From NCBI GenBank assembly GCA_014843695.1, contig CM026404.1, forward strand, positions 55,283,018 to 55,347,017: DNA of 64,000 nucleotides, in the 5' to 3' direction. This stretch comes from Archivesica marissinica. Taxonomy: Eukaryota > Mollusca > Bivalvia > Venerida > Vesicomyidae. Positions 1 through 10,238 of this stretch are shown in pieces (the first letter of the stretch is position 1; every line of letters starts with the position of its first letter). Both the position numbers and the translations under genes were made by a program. The notes beneath the pieces were generated by a model. It saw only the letters and a list, made by a program, of their open reading frames with translations, was not told where the DNA came from and did no database searches.

Positions 1-127
1 ATCGACCCGAGGTAACTTGGTATGAGCCTGCGACCGAATAGGTATCGACCAGAGGTAACTTGGTATGAGCCTGCGACCGAATAGGTATCGACCCGAGGTA
101 ACTTGATATGAGCCTGTGACCGAATAC
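1..127. repeat. 43-bp tandem repeat, 3 copies
   Basis: A 43-bp unit beginning ATCGACCCGAGGTAAC is repeated three times with one or two substitutions. It runs to the window edge, so the array may continue outside. No coding potential is seen. Confidence 0.9.
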
Positions 128-837
128 TTTGATATGAATTTGAACATTTAATAAACGAAATCATGCTCTCTGTTATCCATTTATCAGGAATAAATAAATT
201 ATAACACAATTTGAATATATTGAATTATGTGTTTACTACATGAAAATAAACTGATATTTTTTAAAACATCATGTGACATTGTATTTCAAAGATGGCGCAC
301 TCCATTTCTCTTGTAAATGAGATTCCGAAACCAACATTGCATCTCTGCTGCGTTATATTTTAAGGTTTTACCACCACTTCTAAGATTTCCAAGCATCATG
401 TGATGTGACCGATATAAATTTGATACACAGCCCATTATGTGAAACATTATCTACATACACATACAATGTATTTTGAATATGACCACAGGGGCTTGGAATT
501 TTATCCATGTTTGTTTCAAACACGTAGGTGTGTCCTAGTATGCAAGGATTTTGGTGCATTATGGATAGATAACCTTTCAAGTTCCTGTGATATGACTGAG
601 CAGTAATGTGTGCCAGTGTTTACTGAAATAAATTATAGATCGTTATCTTTGTTGTGATTTTATTGAAGTGGTTTGGACGGGGCTGAAAGTGTGCGGAGCT
701 AACTGTGCGGAGCTATTTGGGTGCGATAAAATAGACTTGAAAATTTATTATGACATCATTATGGTGAAGTATAAATTTTGTTTAAAGTTGTATTCATGTA
801 TGCGAGTGTTGCTACTTTTATGCCAGCAATTTTAGTA
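128..837. other. AT-rich stretch with no recognised feature
   Basis: I see no exon with plausible splice sites, no SINE head and no tandem repeat here. A short minus-strand open frame at 380-580 has no recognisable similarity and is probably chance. Confidence 0.5.
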
Positions 838-1748
838 AAGCATGCTGCTAGCGTGCAAAGTGATTTTATCTGCTGCGAGCGTGCAAAGTGATTTTATCTG
901 CTGCGAGCGTGCAAAGTAATTTTATCTGCTGAGAGCGTGCAAAGTGATTTTATCTGCTGCTAGTGGGCAACGTGATTTTATCTGCTGCTAGTGTTCAAAG
1001 TGATTTTATCTGCGAGCGTGCAAAGTGATTTTATCTGCTGAGAGCGTGCAAAGTGATTTTATCTGCTGCTAGTGGGCAAAGTGATTTTATCTGCTGCTAG
1101 TGTGCAAAGTGATTTTATCTGCTGCTAGCGTGCAAAGTGATTTTATCTGCTGCTAGTGTGCAAAGTGATTATATCTGCTGCTAGTGTGCAAAGTGATTTT
1201 ATCTGCTGCTAGTGTGCAAAGTGATTTTATCTGCTGAGAGCTTGCAAAGTGATTTTATCTGCTGCTAGCTTGCAAAGTGATTTTATCTGCTGCTATCGTG
1301 CAAAGTGATTTTATCTGCTGCTAGCTTGCAAAGTGATTTTATCTGCTGCTAGCTTGCAAAGTGATTTTATCTGCTGCGAGCTTGCAAAGTGATTTGATCT
1401 GCTGCTAGTGGGCAAAGTGATTTTATCTGCTGAGAGCGTGCAAAGTGATTTTATCTGCTGCTAGCTTGCAAAGTGATTTTATCTGCTGCGAGCTTGCAAA
1501 GTGATTTTATCTGCTGCGAGCTTGCACAGTGATTTTATCTTCCGCTAACATACAGTGATTTTATCTTCCGCTAATGTGCAGTGATTTTATCTTCCGCTAG
1601 CGTGCAAAGTGATTATATCTTACGCTAACGTGCAGTGATTTTATCTTCCGCTAACGTGCAAAGTGATTTTATCTTCCGCTAGCGTGCAGTGATTTTATCT
1701 TCCGCTAACGTGCAAAGTGATTTTATCTTCTGCTAACATGCAAAGGAT
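838..1748. repeat. 28-bp minisatellite, about 32 copies
   Basis: The unit reads roughly GTGCAAAGTGATTTTATCTG plus CTGCTAGC. Variants alternate between CTGCTAG, CTGCGAG and CTGAGAG. From about 1535 the array changes to a subtype with TCTTCCGCTAACGTGCAGTG, where AAA is often missing, so the array has two sequence domains. Confidence 0.95.
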
Positions 1749-1753
1749 TAATG

Positions 1754-1839
<86 letters not shown>
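1754..1839. repeat. (GA)n microsatellite
   Basis: An almost pure GA dinucleotide tract of about 85 bp directly follows the 28-bp minisatellite. Confidence 0.95.
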
Positions 1840-1842
<3 letters not shown>

Positions 1843-2004
1843 AAGATTATAATTCAAGTTTGATTGTTTTTGGGGTTCAAGGCCACTCCAACAGCTTAGG
1901 TCATATGGTGACCCTCTAACTGTTATTGGTTGAGGAAGCCCGGGTACCCCTACATGCAGTTTATCGGACACAAACGGGCACCCAGGCAGAACCACTTACA
2001 TGTG

Positions 2005-2219
2005 TGGCGTCCGTGGTCTAGTGGTAGAGCGTCGGATTTGGAATAGAACGGTCCCGGGTTCGATACTCGGTCAGGCCACATATGTAGTGCCATTGACCAA
2101 GGCACCTCACACACATTGCTTAGTACTGGTTAATCGCTTAGGTCGGCTAAGCCTGCCCAGAAAAACATGTCTAAGTCCCCGCGAGGGGTTTGACATTAAA
2201 GGATCATACATACATACAT
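2005..2219 (+). mobile_element. SINE-C copy, tRNA-derived
   Basis: Internal Pol III promoter boxes are visible: A box TGGTCTAGTGG near 2014 and B box GGGTTCGATAC near 2056. A body with CTTAGTACTGGTTAA and CCCGCGAGGGGTTTGACATT follows, ending in a (CATA)n tail. The same unit recurs at 2935-3117 (minus) and 5999-6206 (plus). The open frames across it are not genes. Confidence 0.85.
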
Positions 2220-2252
2220 TCCACAAGCCAGCTGGATCGCTTCATCACATGA

Positions 2253-2343
2253 AACAATTTGACAGCTCCAGTGAGATTCGAACCTACAGTGGTGAGGCAG
2301 GTGATTTAAAATCAAATACCATAACCACTTGGCCACGGCCTTC
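2253..2343 (-). mobile_element. SINE-F fragment, tRNA-like head with long variable arm
   Basis: On the minus strand an A-box-like TGGCCAAGTGG and a B-box-like AGGTTCGAATC are separated by a Leu/Ser-style long arm. The 3' side does not pair with the 5' acceptor-like end, so this is not an intact tRNA gene. A related minus-strand head lies at about 15420-15556. Confidence 0.5.
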
Positions 2344-2427
2344 TATTTGATCAATACTGAAATGTGTTACAATACCGAAGCAGTCTAGTCGGAGATTTTC
2401 TGAAAGCTTGCATTACGTACAGTTGGA

Positions 2428-2812
2428 TAGCCTGGGAAAGGCGTTGATATATTTTGCCTGGTCAGTCAAATAAATATTTTAACACACTATTAATTGAGCT
2501 TCTGACGTCATTTTGTCAGAAGTTACAAAAGTGAAAAATCGACAGACTAGTTTGTTTTTTTTAATACAAATTTATTTTAGCTCGATTGCGAAACAAGTTA
2601 TTTCAACTTATATAAATCACTCTCGAGACCTCATTCCTGATGGAATCCATCGCCACGAGGGAGAGAAGAGGCAACGTGGAATTTAAATGCCTTGCCTAAG
2701 GGCACAATCGTAACGGCTCCAGTGGGGCTCGAACTCCGGACCTTTCGCACCTGAAGCGAACGCGCATCCACTGCGCTATCACGATTTCCGCGACAGACTG
2801 GAACCCAGGCTA
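2428..2812. mobile_element. MITE family M1, copy 1, split by a SINE
   Basis: Terminal inverted repeats TAGCCTGGG and CCCAGGCTA bound the element. It is flanked by a 9-bp duplication, ACAGTTGGA (2419-2427) and ACAGTTTGG (2813-2821), matching at 7 of 9. A SINE-A copy occupies about 2549-2790. Copies 2 and 3 are at 4946 and 56900. The 9-bp duplication suggests a Mutator-like superfamily, which is inference. Confidence 0.75.
2549..2790 (-). mobile_element. SINE-A copy inserted in MITE M1
   Basis: Full-length SINE-A in reverse. The tail (TTATTTTAGCTCGATTGCG) comes first and the tRNA-like head (CTGCGCTATCACGA, reverse of the A box) last. Target duplication CGACAGACT is at 2540-2548 and 2791-2799 inside the MITE, so the SINE arrived after the MITE. 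Confidence 0.9.
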
Positions 2813-2934
2813 ACAGTTTGGCTATGATAAAATAATCCACAAACATGACATTGTCATGATTGATCCAGAATCTACTTACTATATCGACACTAGTTGGAGT
2901 ATCACTGTCCGGCGCACAGTCCCCATAACTGCGT

Positions 2935-3117
2935 GTTCCATTAATGTCAAACCCTTGCGGGGAACCTAGACATGTTTTTCTTGGCAGTGCCAGTACTAAG
3001 CAATATGTGTGAGGTGCCTTGATTGCTACGACACTACATACATGGCTTGACCGAGTATCGAACCCGGGACTGTTCAATTCCAAATCCGACACTCTACCAC
3101 TGGAACACGGACGCCAC
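2935..3117 (-). mobile_element. SINE-C copy, reverse
   Basis: Reverse-strand match to the unit at 2005. The B box appears as GTATCGAACCCGGG and the A box as CCACTGGAACACGG. It lacks the (CATA)n tail. The open frame across it is not a gene. Confidence 0.8.
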
Positions 3118-3508
3118 ACTAACACTAGCTCTAAATTTACTTAACTTGTCAATGAAGTGAGGGATTTTATTCCTGAAAGTTAGTGCATTGATTTCTGCAA
3201 TAAAAATTATAAATTTTATAGAATTTTGGTTCAGAAATAAGAAAGTTATTATTTCATGACTTTGTCGTATTGTGCAACGTTTATAAATGCCCATTGCGTG
3301 GCCCCAGCATGTAAAGCCGATAGTTAATGGTGTTATTCTAAATTCACCGACTATTATAATTACCCCATGCAAATCCCTCGAGGTTACCTGAGTCTTGATG
3401 CACACATATTTTGGACAATACCTTTTTAGCCTGGTTCTAGCTTCTCCCTCTGAATTATTGTGGAATCGTAGATAGCTACTTGTCGTCTTCGCCCGGACGA
3501 GTGTGGTG
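3118..3508. other. Unassigned intergenic DNA
   Basis: AT-rich sequence between SINEs. No splice-compatible exon, repeat or RNA gene is seen. Confidence 0.4.
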
Positions 3509-3689
3509 TGTTTTGCGTTTATTTATCGTCGCTACCGGTTGCCCATATGCGCGATGCCTCCTGTAGATATTCATCATTTTAGATTTTTGGAGGATAGTGC
3601 AATGATACAGACAGAGACCCATTCCAGAATCTCCTCTGGTTCTTTTACGTGCACGATGTAAAGTACCGACACGAGCCCTCGGGTTAAAT
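3509..3689 (-). mobile_element. SINE-B fragment, reverse, head missing
   Basis: Reverse of the SINE-B body: TTTATTTATCGTCGCTACCG, then the AGGATAGTGCAATGATACAG block and the GTAAAG..ACCGACACGAG block. The tRNA-like head is absent. It abuts a plus-strand SINE-B fragment, forming an inverted pair. Confidence 0.85.
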
Positions 3690-3785
3690 AACCAACCAGA
3701 GGAGACTCTGGAATGAGTCTGTACCATTGCACTATCCAACGAAATATAAAAGGACTAATCTCTTCAGGAGGCGTCGCTTATATGT
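3690..3785 (+). mobile_element. SINE-B 3' fragment, head-to-head with previous copy
   Basis: Plus-strand SINE-B body from AACCAGAGGAGACTCTGG to AGGAGGCGTCGCTTATATG, truncated at both ends. With the preceding copy it makes an imperfect inverted repeat. Confidence 0.75.
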
Positions 3786-3967
3786 GCATCCTTTAGCGAC
3801 GAGAGCACATGCCAGCTGAATAGTATTAGTTGGGAACCCTCATTCGAATATAAATACAATAATAGCACATACGTCGAAGGAAATGCAATAGTGATGTAAA
3901 TATTGATGCTGAATACTGAAACTATGTCCGACATAATTATAACTATCACAAGTCACTTTTCTTCGTC

Positions 3968-4378
3968 ACAGACGGATCTGTAGTCCAGAGGAATTAATAT
4001 AAGTTTTCTGAAAACTTGTTTTCCAATCCAAACCATTCACAATTTATGTAATTTGTAACATTTTTGTGTGTTATACATGTAAATTTATTGGAATAAATAC
4101 TGTTTAAACCAACACGCTGGACTGGTAATCCAGGGATCGCAGGTTCGATCCCCCGTCTGACCCTAATAAAATTAACAGTCTTTCAGATTGGACATTAAAC
4201 CGAGGTCTCGTGTCGGTGCTGTACACAGTGCACGTAAAAGAACCAGAGGAGATTCTGGAAGTGGTTTCTGTCTGTATCATTGCACTATCCTCCTAAATCT
4301 AAAATAACTAATCTCTTCAGGAGGCGTCGCTCATATGGGCAACCGGTAGCGACGATAAATAAACGTAAAACACACACA
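3968..4378 (+). mobile_element. SINE-B copy interrupted inside its tRNA head
   Basis: The head starts ACAGACGGATCTGTAGTCCAG, breaks near 3990, and resumes at AACACGCTGGACTGG (4111), followed by a complete body and AAACGTAAAACACACA tail. Target duplication TTCTTCGTC is at 3959-3967 and 4379-4387. The intervening ~120 bp resembles the SINE-A/D tail (AATATAAGTT, ACTTGTTT) and ends AATAAATACTGTTTAAACC. Confidence 0.85.
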
Positions 4379-4499
4379 TTCTTCGTCTTTGCATAACTGC
4401 TAAAAGTTAAAATAACCTTGATTTAATCGAATAAAGTTATGTTTCATCATTATATAGTAACCTGTACACGTTACACTTTTATAATTTAATGTAGATCGA

Positions 4500-4886
4500 C
4501 AACGATGATGATAACGTACGTGTGCTCAGGAAACAAACATATATGGCATTATGGGTAGTATTAAAGTTCACTATCATTTGCCACAAGCACAACACCCTGA
4601 AAATACATCAGAATGCACCAAGCGTACAGTTTCCCCGTTGTATACATGTAGATGACGTCGATGATAACGTACATGCGCACAGGAAACAAAACTATATGGC
4701 ATTATGGGTATATCCGACGTCACCGTGACGACGTCAGTATTGCGTTTCTTCTCCGGTAGGAACACAACCGTACTAGAGTCGTACAGAAAAAAACACTGTT
4801 AGCAAGTAATTATCGAGATAAAACCTTACGCAAATCGAGAATATAAATAACTATTATTATAGAGTGCGGATTGTTCACACGGAGCA
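4500..4886 (+). promoter_or_regulatory. Candidate promoter and 5' UTR of the coiled-coil gene
   Basis: A ~55-bp block ending GGCATTATGGGTA occurs twice (4501-4558 and about 4655-4710). CRE-like sequence CGACGTCACCGTGACGACGT follows, 150-200 bp before the candidate start codon. A diverged copy at 9480-9775 has TTGCATTATGGGTA, which resembles the ZNF143/Staf site as I remember it. Promoter function is inferred from motifs and from the ATG plus splice donor just downstream. The block could instead be a dispersed repeat. Confidence 0.4.
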
Positions 4887-4907
4887 ATGACGACAAAGCC
4901 GAACACT
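4887..4907 (+). CDS. Coiled-coil gene, candidate exon 1 (start codon)
   Basis: ATG followed by six codons (MTTKPNT) and a strong donor GTAAGT at 4908. The exon ends in phase 0 and exon 2 at 10239 begins in phase 0, so the frame stays open. Support is phase continuity, donor quality and the promoter-like DNA upstream; the exon is too short for anything else. A different upstream first exon, even outside the window, is possible. Confidence 0.45.
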
Positions 4908-4945
4908 GTAAGTTCATGTTTCATTTATTTATTCTACTTTACAAG

Positions 4946-5099
4946 TAGTCTGGGAACAGGGGTTGATGTATTTTGCCTCGTCAGTCATATCAATATATTT
5001 TTAACACCGAGACCATTAATTGAGCCGTATTGAGGTTCTGATAATGTCATTTTGCCGGAAGTAATTTAGTGAAAACTCGACAGACTGGAACTCAGGCTA
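4946..5099. mobile_element. MITE M1, copy 2 (uninterrupted)
   Basis: 154-bp element with termini TAGTCTGGG and CTCAGGCTA and a perfect 9-bp target duplication CTTTACAAG (4937-4945 and 5100-5108). It has no coding capacity. This is the intact reference copy, lying 38 bp after the candidate first donor. Confidence 0.85.
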
Positions 5100-5119
5100 C
5101 TTTACAAGATCAACATTAC

Positions 5120-5892
5120 AATATGCACTCATGCTACCGTGTATACATGCAGTGCGGCACAGCGTGCTCTTGAAGTTGAACCGTGTGGTCCATGGTCCAC
5201 GGAGTTCAACCCTGGTATGTGTGCATGCTGTCGTGTATACATGCAGTGCGGCACAGCGTGCTCTTGAAGGTGAACCGTGTTGTCCATGGTCCACGGAGTT
5301 CAACCCTGGTATGTGTGCATGCTGTCGTGTATACATGTAGTGCGGCACAGCGTGCTCTTGAAGTTGAACCGTGTTGTCCATGGTCCACGGAGTTCAACCC
5401 TGGTATGTGTGCATGCTGTCGTGTATACATGCAGTGCGGCACAGCGTGCTCTTGAAGGTGAACCGTGTTGTCCATGGTCCACGGAGTTCAACCCTGGTAT
5501 GTGTGCATGCTGTCGTGTATACATGTAGTGCGGCACAGCGTGCTCTTGAAGTTGAACCGACCGTGTTGTCCATGGTCCACGGAGTTCAACCCTGGTATGT
5601 GTGCATGCTGTCGTGTATACATGTAGTGCGGCACAGCGTGCTCTTGAAGTGGAACGTGTGGTCCATGGTCCACGGAGTTCAACCCTGGTATGTGTGCATG
5701 CTACCGTGTATACATGCAGTGCGGCACAGCGTGCTCTTGAAGTTGAACTGACCGTGTTGTCCATGGTCCACGGAGTTCAACCCTGGTATGTGTGCATGCT
5801 AGCGTGTATATATGCAGTGCGGCACAGCGTGCTCTTGAAGTTGAACTGACCGTGTTGTCCATGGTCCACGGAGTTCAACCCTGATATGTGTG
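5120..5892. repeat. 94-bp satellite, about 8 copies
   Basis: The unit contains the self-complementary block CCATGGTCCACGG, then GAGTTCAACCCTGGTATG and GCACAGCGTGCTCTTGAAG. Some units carry a 4-bp GACC addition. The array is open in several frames on both strands because the unit lacks stops; it is not a gene. Confidence 0.95.
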
Positions 5893-5998
5893 AGATTCTG
5901 AGAATAACTAATTAAAAGAATTTGGTCAAATTTTCTCGCTCGCTCATTAGTTACAAGCGTCTGTATAGTATACGGGTTTAAAATTTATGTCATACTCA

Positions 5999-6206
5999 TT
6001 GCGTCCGTGGTCCAGTGGTAGAGCATCGGATTTGGAATCGAACGGTCCAGGGTTCGATACTCGGTCAGGCCACGTATATAGTGTCATTGAGCAAAGCACC
6101 TAACACACATTGCTTAGTACTGGTTAACACTTAGGTCGGCTAAGCATGCCCAGGAAAACAAGGCTAGGTCCCCGCAAGTTTGACATTAATTGAACATACA
6201 TACATA
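5999..6206 (+). mobile_element. SINE-C copy
   Basis: Head TGGTCCAGTGGTAGAGCATC, B box GGGTTCGATAC and a body ending TTGACATTAATTGAACATAC. Its (CATA) tail provided the TA target for the adjacent MITE. Confidence 0.85.
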
Positions 6207-6384
6207 CAGTCAAACCTGTCTTAAGCAGCCAGCCAAGGGAATCACAGAATGTGGCTGCTTAGCACAGGTGGCTGCTTAATAGAGGTTAAATGTATAATAA
6301 AACAACATATTGGGAATCTGGAAACTGGCTGCTTAATACAGGTTGGCTGCTTAATGGAGGTGACCACTAACACAGGTTTGACTG
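6207..6384. mobile_element. pogo/Tc1-like MITE
   Basis: 178-bp element with perfect 13-bp inverted termini CAGTCAAACCTGT and ACAGGTTTGACTG, flanked by TA on both sides. Internal GGCTGCTTAA repeats occur in both orientations and look like subterminal binding repeats. CAGT termini with a TA target fit the Tc1/mariner-pogo group. It sits in the CATA tail of a SINE-C. Confidence 0.75.
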
Positions 6385-6422
6385 TACATACATACATACA
6401 TACATACATACATACATACATT
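6385..6422. repeat. (CATA)n microsatellite
   Basis: About nine CATA units. Probably the displaced tail of the upstream SINE-C, split from it by the MITE. Confidence 0.8.
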
Positions 6423-6454
6423 GCGTAATATTTTATGCGTTCGATCATGATCTA

Positions 6455-7213
6455 TTAATATTGGTTAGCTTGGGACAATACCACGCAACAAGAAATTAAT
6501 GATCGTAACAAAATCCAGCTTGAATCTGCAAGAATTATATATGGGGCAACAAAACTCGTATCTTTCGAAAAACTCTACAGGGACACATGCTTGGAACAAC
6601 TTCAATCACGCAAACGCAAACACAAACTTATACTTTATTACAAAATGATACACCATCTTACTCCAGACTACCTATCACACCTAGCTCCTCACCAAGTTGG
6701 CGAACTAATAACATACAACCTCCGAAACTCAGAAAATACTAGGAACATCCATTGCAATACACAGCTCTTTAAAAAGTCGTTCCTTCCTTCAACCATTGAC
6801 TTGTGGAACAATACACCAACTGATATACGGAACTCCGAGTATCTTAGCATATTCAAACACAGGCTAAACGTAGGTCAAGAACACGTCCCACCTCACTATT
6901 TCATCGGTAAACGAGACATAAACATTTTCCACACCAGATTGAGAACACACTGCAGTATATTAAACGAACATTTGTTTTCAAAAAACATAGTTGAAAGTCC
7001 ACTTTGTAGATGTGGCGAAGTAGAGTCTACAGAACACTTCTTTACTTGTCCATTATACATAACTCACAGACCCACTCAATAACGAGATCAGCAACATTAC
7101 TACACCAACACTTAAAACACTATTTGAAGGAAATACCCAACTCAGCTCTGAACAACACATAATAGTTTTCACTCACGTTCACAAGTACATTAAGGACACC
7201 ACACGGTTTGCAT
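6455..7213 (+). pseudogene. LINE ORF2 C-terminal fragment, 5'-truncated
   Basis: The reading frame opens with WDNTTQQEINDRNKIQLESA and continues through IIYGATKLVSFEKLY, the post-RT region of CR1/jockey-like non-LTR retrotransposons. A terminal Cys/His block (LCRCGEVESTEHFFTCPLY) follows. The main frame closes at a TAA at 7080-7082, where a one-base shift restores a further ~45 residues to a stop at 7211-7213. No reverse transcriptase catalytic motif is included, so this is a dead 3' fragment in intron 1. Confidence 0.8.
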
Positions 7214-8693
7214 AACACCACATGAAACAACTGCCATATGGAACGCCTACTCAGTGTCCGTACATGCACGAGCCAGTGGCATCTGAATCTGATTCGCTCT
7301 CCTCCATTTTTTGTTTTGTTTTCTCTTTCTCCAATCCAATATTATCATAGCTAAGTGTGGTGGTGTAGTTGGATGATCAAGCACATTTGGTCACCCTGTT
7401 GCACAACCGCCATCAAAATTATTCATACCTTAATATCTATTTCAAATTTGTTATTATTTTCTCACATTCTAAAATTAATGAGTTACTCAATATTTGACAG
7501 TAATTTTGTTGCCTAATATAAACGGTATATATTGTAAATGATTCGTAGGAAAGAGGTAACCATATAAGCAAGTTGCTTTATCCTCAATCCTACATGTATG
7601 TACATATTATGTATACCAGACTATGCATATTCAAAGAAATGAATATTGTTTAAACTAAAGATACACACAAATGAAAGGAAATAGGTTGGACCAAACGTTC
7701 TATCAACATTAGTAATTGGCCCTCCCCAGTGAAATTAATCATGAAAAGCGAAACTCAATTGACATATTTATATTTCGTGTACAAGTACATGTATATAATA
7801 ACAAACTTAGTATAAACAATTAAGAATAGTGATATTGAATGTATAACCCTTCGGGTAGATGTCCCCCCCCCCACCGGACAAGGTCCAGTTTCAGCGAGAA
7901 TATAGGACGTTCATGTACATGTTTACGTATTCTCAGGATGTAATCCTTCTAGCTCTCTTTCATATCGAACTGTCCTTAAAGCGACATTACATCGCAACAA
8001 GCCAAATAAATGCATGTTTTCACGTATAAATGCATTGCTACTACTCATTCTTCCGAATACATTCGAACACTATCATTTAATCAATAAAAAGTGTTTTTGT
8101 TGTCTACAAACTTTCAAAACTGAAAGTAGGATTTCATATAACGGTCATCCAAGCTCCTGAATTGACGTTTGTTCGTCATTGGAGTCACTACTAAACGCGC
8201 GATATTTCGATTACAGATAATTTAACTAAGATTAGTCTACAAATAAATATGCATAGGCACAAATGTGACTCATAACGATAAATCTGTACGATAAATCGTG
8301 TTATTCAGGATACATGCATTGTATTACGCATGCATGTCGACCCTATTTACATTATTTTGTTATGTCAACAAACCGCTTATACGACGTTTGTTTATTTGTT
8401 GAAATACTCAGTTGTTGATGCAAATATTTGGAAAAATATTATACCATAAAATAGGAAATTACATTCTGCAGACATTTGCGTTTTCACCGATGTAGTGTCG
8501 CTTTAAGGTATGCTTGCTCATTTCATTCCCTTTGTTTTATATAAGAATTTACTGACTTACTTATGCTACTTAGATACACGCCATGTAGATGTCAAAACAG
8601 CAACACAATGCTTAACACCTCTCAAAACAATGTTACCATTCTCCAGTTTTAAGTCGCCGCAGCATAAATCCCTCCCCCAATACACAGCTGAGT
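7214..8693. other. Intron 1 sequence: LINE 3' UTR, then unassigned
   Basis: The first ~150 bp are probably the 3' UTR of the LINE fragment. The rest is AT-rich with a short poly-C run near 7863. No further transposon protein, SINE head or exon was recognised. Confidence 0.4.
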
Positions 8694-8985
8694 CACTCGT
8701 AATAGTAGCGCGTTCGTTTCAGGTGCGAAAGGCCCTTTGTTTTGATCCTTTCCTATTCTTTGATTTTGTGAATGTATATAGTGGAATAAATATGTTTAAA
8801 CCAAAGGCCCGGAGTTCGAGTACCGCTGGAGCCGTGACGATTAGGCAACGCATTTAAATTCCCCATTGCCTCTTTTCTCTCCCTCGTGGCGATGGATTCC
8901 ACCAGGAATGAGGTCTCGAGAGTGATTATTATAGTGTAGGAACTTGTTTCGTAATCGAGCTAAACTAAATGTGTATTAACTAGCT
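8694..8985 (+). mobile_element. SINE-A copy with a 67-bp insertion in its head
   Basis: The head (GCGCGTTCGTTTCAGGTGCG) is interrupted at 8736-8802 by a 67-bp segment ending GGAATAAATATGTTTAAACC. The insert is flanked by an 8-bp duplication AAAGGCCC (8728-8735 and 8803-8810). The SINE body and tail then continue to AAACTAAATGTGTATTAAC. Confidence 0.85.
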
Positions 8986-8998
8986 TATAAGCTGTATA

Positions 8999-9073
8999 GC
9001 TTTCTGTCCAATTCCTTATTTTAATTGTTGTAAATAACCATGTACATGATAGAAAATAAATATGTTTAAACCA
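8999..9073 (+). mobile_element. Short 3'-tail fragment ending GTTTAAACCA
   Basis: Ends GAAAATAAATATGTTTAAACC, the same terminus as the short inserts in the SINE heads at 3990 and 8736. Probably another 3' end of the same retroelement. Confidence 0.45.
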
Positions 9074-9224
9074 AACTAGCTGATTTACGCCGTGTAACAA
9101 GTTTCCGTGTGGCATTTATTCATTTATTATTATATATTATTATATTATTGTGGAATATTATTTATAGTATATAGTTTGGAGGTGAGGTGTACGTCCATAT
9201 TTATGTTGCTTTTAATTCGAATGA

Positions 9225-9447
9225 GAAAGTCGTGATAGCGCAGTGGATGCGCGTTCGCTTCAGGTCCGGAGTTCGAGCCCCACTGGAGCCGTTAGATTGT
9301 GCCCTTAGGCAAGGCATTTAAATTCCACGTTGCCTCTTCTCTCTCCCTCGTGGCGATGGATTCCATCAGGAATGAGGTCTCGAGAGTGATTTATATAAGT
9401 TGAAATAACTTGCTTCGCAATCGAGCTAAAATAAATTTGTATAAACT
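9225..9447 (+). mobile_element. SINE-A copy
   Basis: A box TAGCGCAGTGG, B box GAGTTCGAGCC, and the tail AGCTAAAATAAATTTGTATA. Target duplication AATTCGAATGAG / AATTAGAATGAG (9213-9224 and 9448-9459) matches at 11 of 12. The head lacks about 10 bp (TGCGAAAGGT) between anticodon arm and T arm, as does the copy at 10921. Confidence 0.9.
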
Positions 9448-9479
9448 AATTAGAATGAGTAACCTCTAATCCCCGCCGC

Positions 9480-9775
9480 TGTATGGAAATGACGGCGATG
9501 ATTACGTATAATGTATGCGCTAATGAAACAACGCTACATTGCATTATGGGTACTTCTGGCGTCACCTAGACGACGTCAGTATTGCGCTTCTTCCGGTAGG
9601 ATCACAATACGGCGCGTGACGGTTGAAAAATATATTGTTTGTTATCAAGTAATTACCGAGCTAAATAAAATTGCGTATGCTGGCTGATCAAGAATAAAAA
9701 CCACTATGTACAGTGCGGATAATACCGGCACAACCGGTTCACACGAAGACCCACACACCGTAAATTCATGTTTGT
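9480..9775 (+). repeat. Diverged second copy of the 4.5-4.9 kb promoter/exon-1 region
   Basis: Colinear with 4655-4915: ATGATTACGTA, TTGCATTATGGGTA, ACGACGTCAGTATTGCG, TTCCGGTAGGA.CACAA, then GTGCGGAT..GTTCACACG and TAAATTCATG. The position of the exon-1 ATG is deleted and the donor reads CGTAAATT. It is either a dead tandem duplicate of the first exon or a dispersed repeat that supplied both. Confidence 0.65.
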
Positions 9776-9778
9776 TTA

Positions 9779-9848
9779 TACATACTAATTTATTTTAGCT
9801 CGATTGCGAAGTTCTTACAACTTATATTAATCCCTCTCGAGACCTGGC
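9779..9848 (-). mobile_element. SINE-A 3' tail fragment, reverse
   Basis: TTTATTTTAGCTCGATTGCG through TCTCGAGACCT only; the rest of the SINE is missing. Confidence 0.75.
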
Positions 9849-9942
9849 ACCGAGGTTATGAAATGTACAATGTCGTATACCATCGTACGGCCACGTAGAC
9901 AACTTTCACATATCCACAGATAACTTTATTAAAATAAATAAT

Positions 9943-10226
9943 AGCGTGAGCTTGATTCAAATTACCTATACATGTCAAATATAGGCGTGAGCTTCATTCA
10001 AATTACCTATACATGTACGATATAGGCTTGAGCTTCATTCAAATTACCTATACATGTAAAATATAGGCTTGAGCTTCAGTCAAATTAACTGTATACATGC
10101 AAATATAACTTTGAGCTTCAGTCAAATTGAATATACATGTAAAATATGGGTTTGAGCTTCAGTCAAATTGAATATACATATAAAATATGGGTTTGAGCTT
10201 CAGTCAAATTGAATATATATGTAAAC
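9943..10226. repeat. 41-bp tandem repeat, 7 copies
   Basis: The unit contains TGAGCTTCATTCAAATTACC and TATACATGTAAAATATAGG. The last three units diverge towards CAGTCAAATTGAATATACAT. The array ends a few bases before the polypyrimidine tract of exon 2, so its length sets the branch-point spacing. Confidence 0.9.
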
Positions 10227-10238
10227 TCTATTTTCTAG

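Noticed and set aside
838..1748. 28-bp repeats with regular spacing, CRISPR-like at first glance
   Set aside because: Units are directly tandem with no unique spacers, and the genome is eukaryotic with introns and SINEs.
2631..3125. Minus-strand open frame of 164 codons
   Set aside because: Covers SINE-A and SINE-C copies in reverse; same peptide pieces recur at other SINEs.
5131..5849. Multiple overlapping open frames on both strands
   Set aside because: Products of the 94-bp satellite.
8510..8857. Plus-strand open frame of 115 codons
   Set aside because: Its second half crosses a SINE-A and the insert inside it; no recognisable protein.
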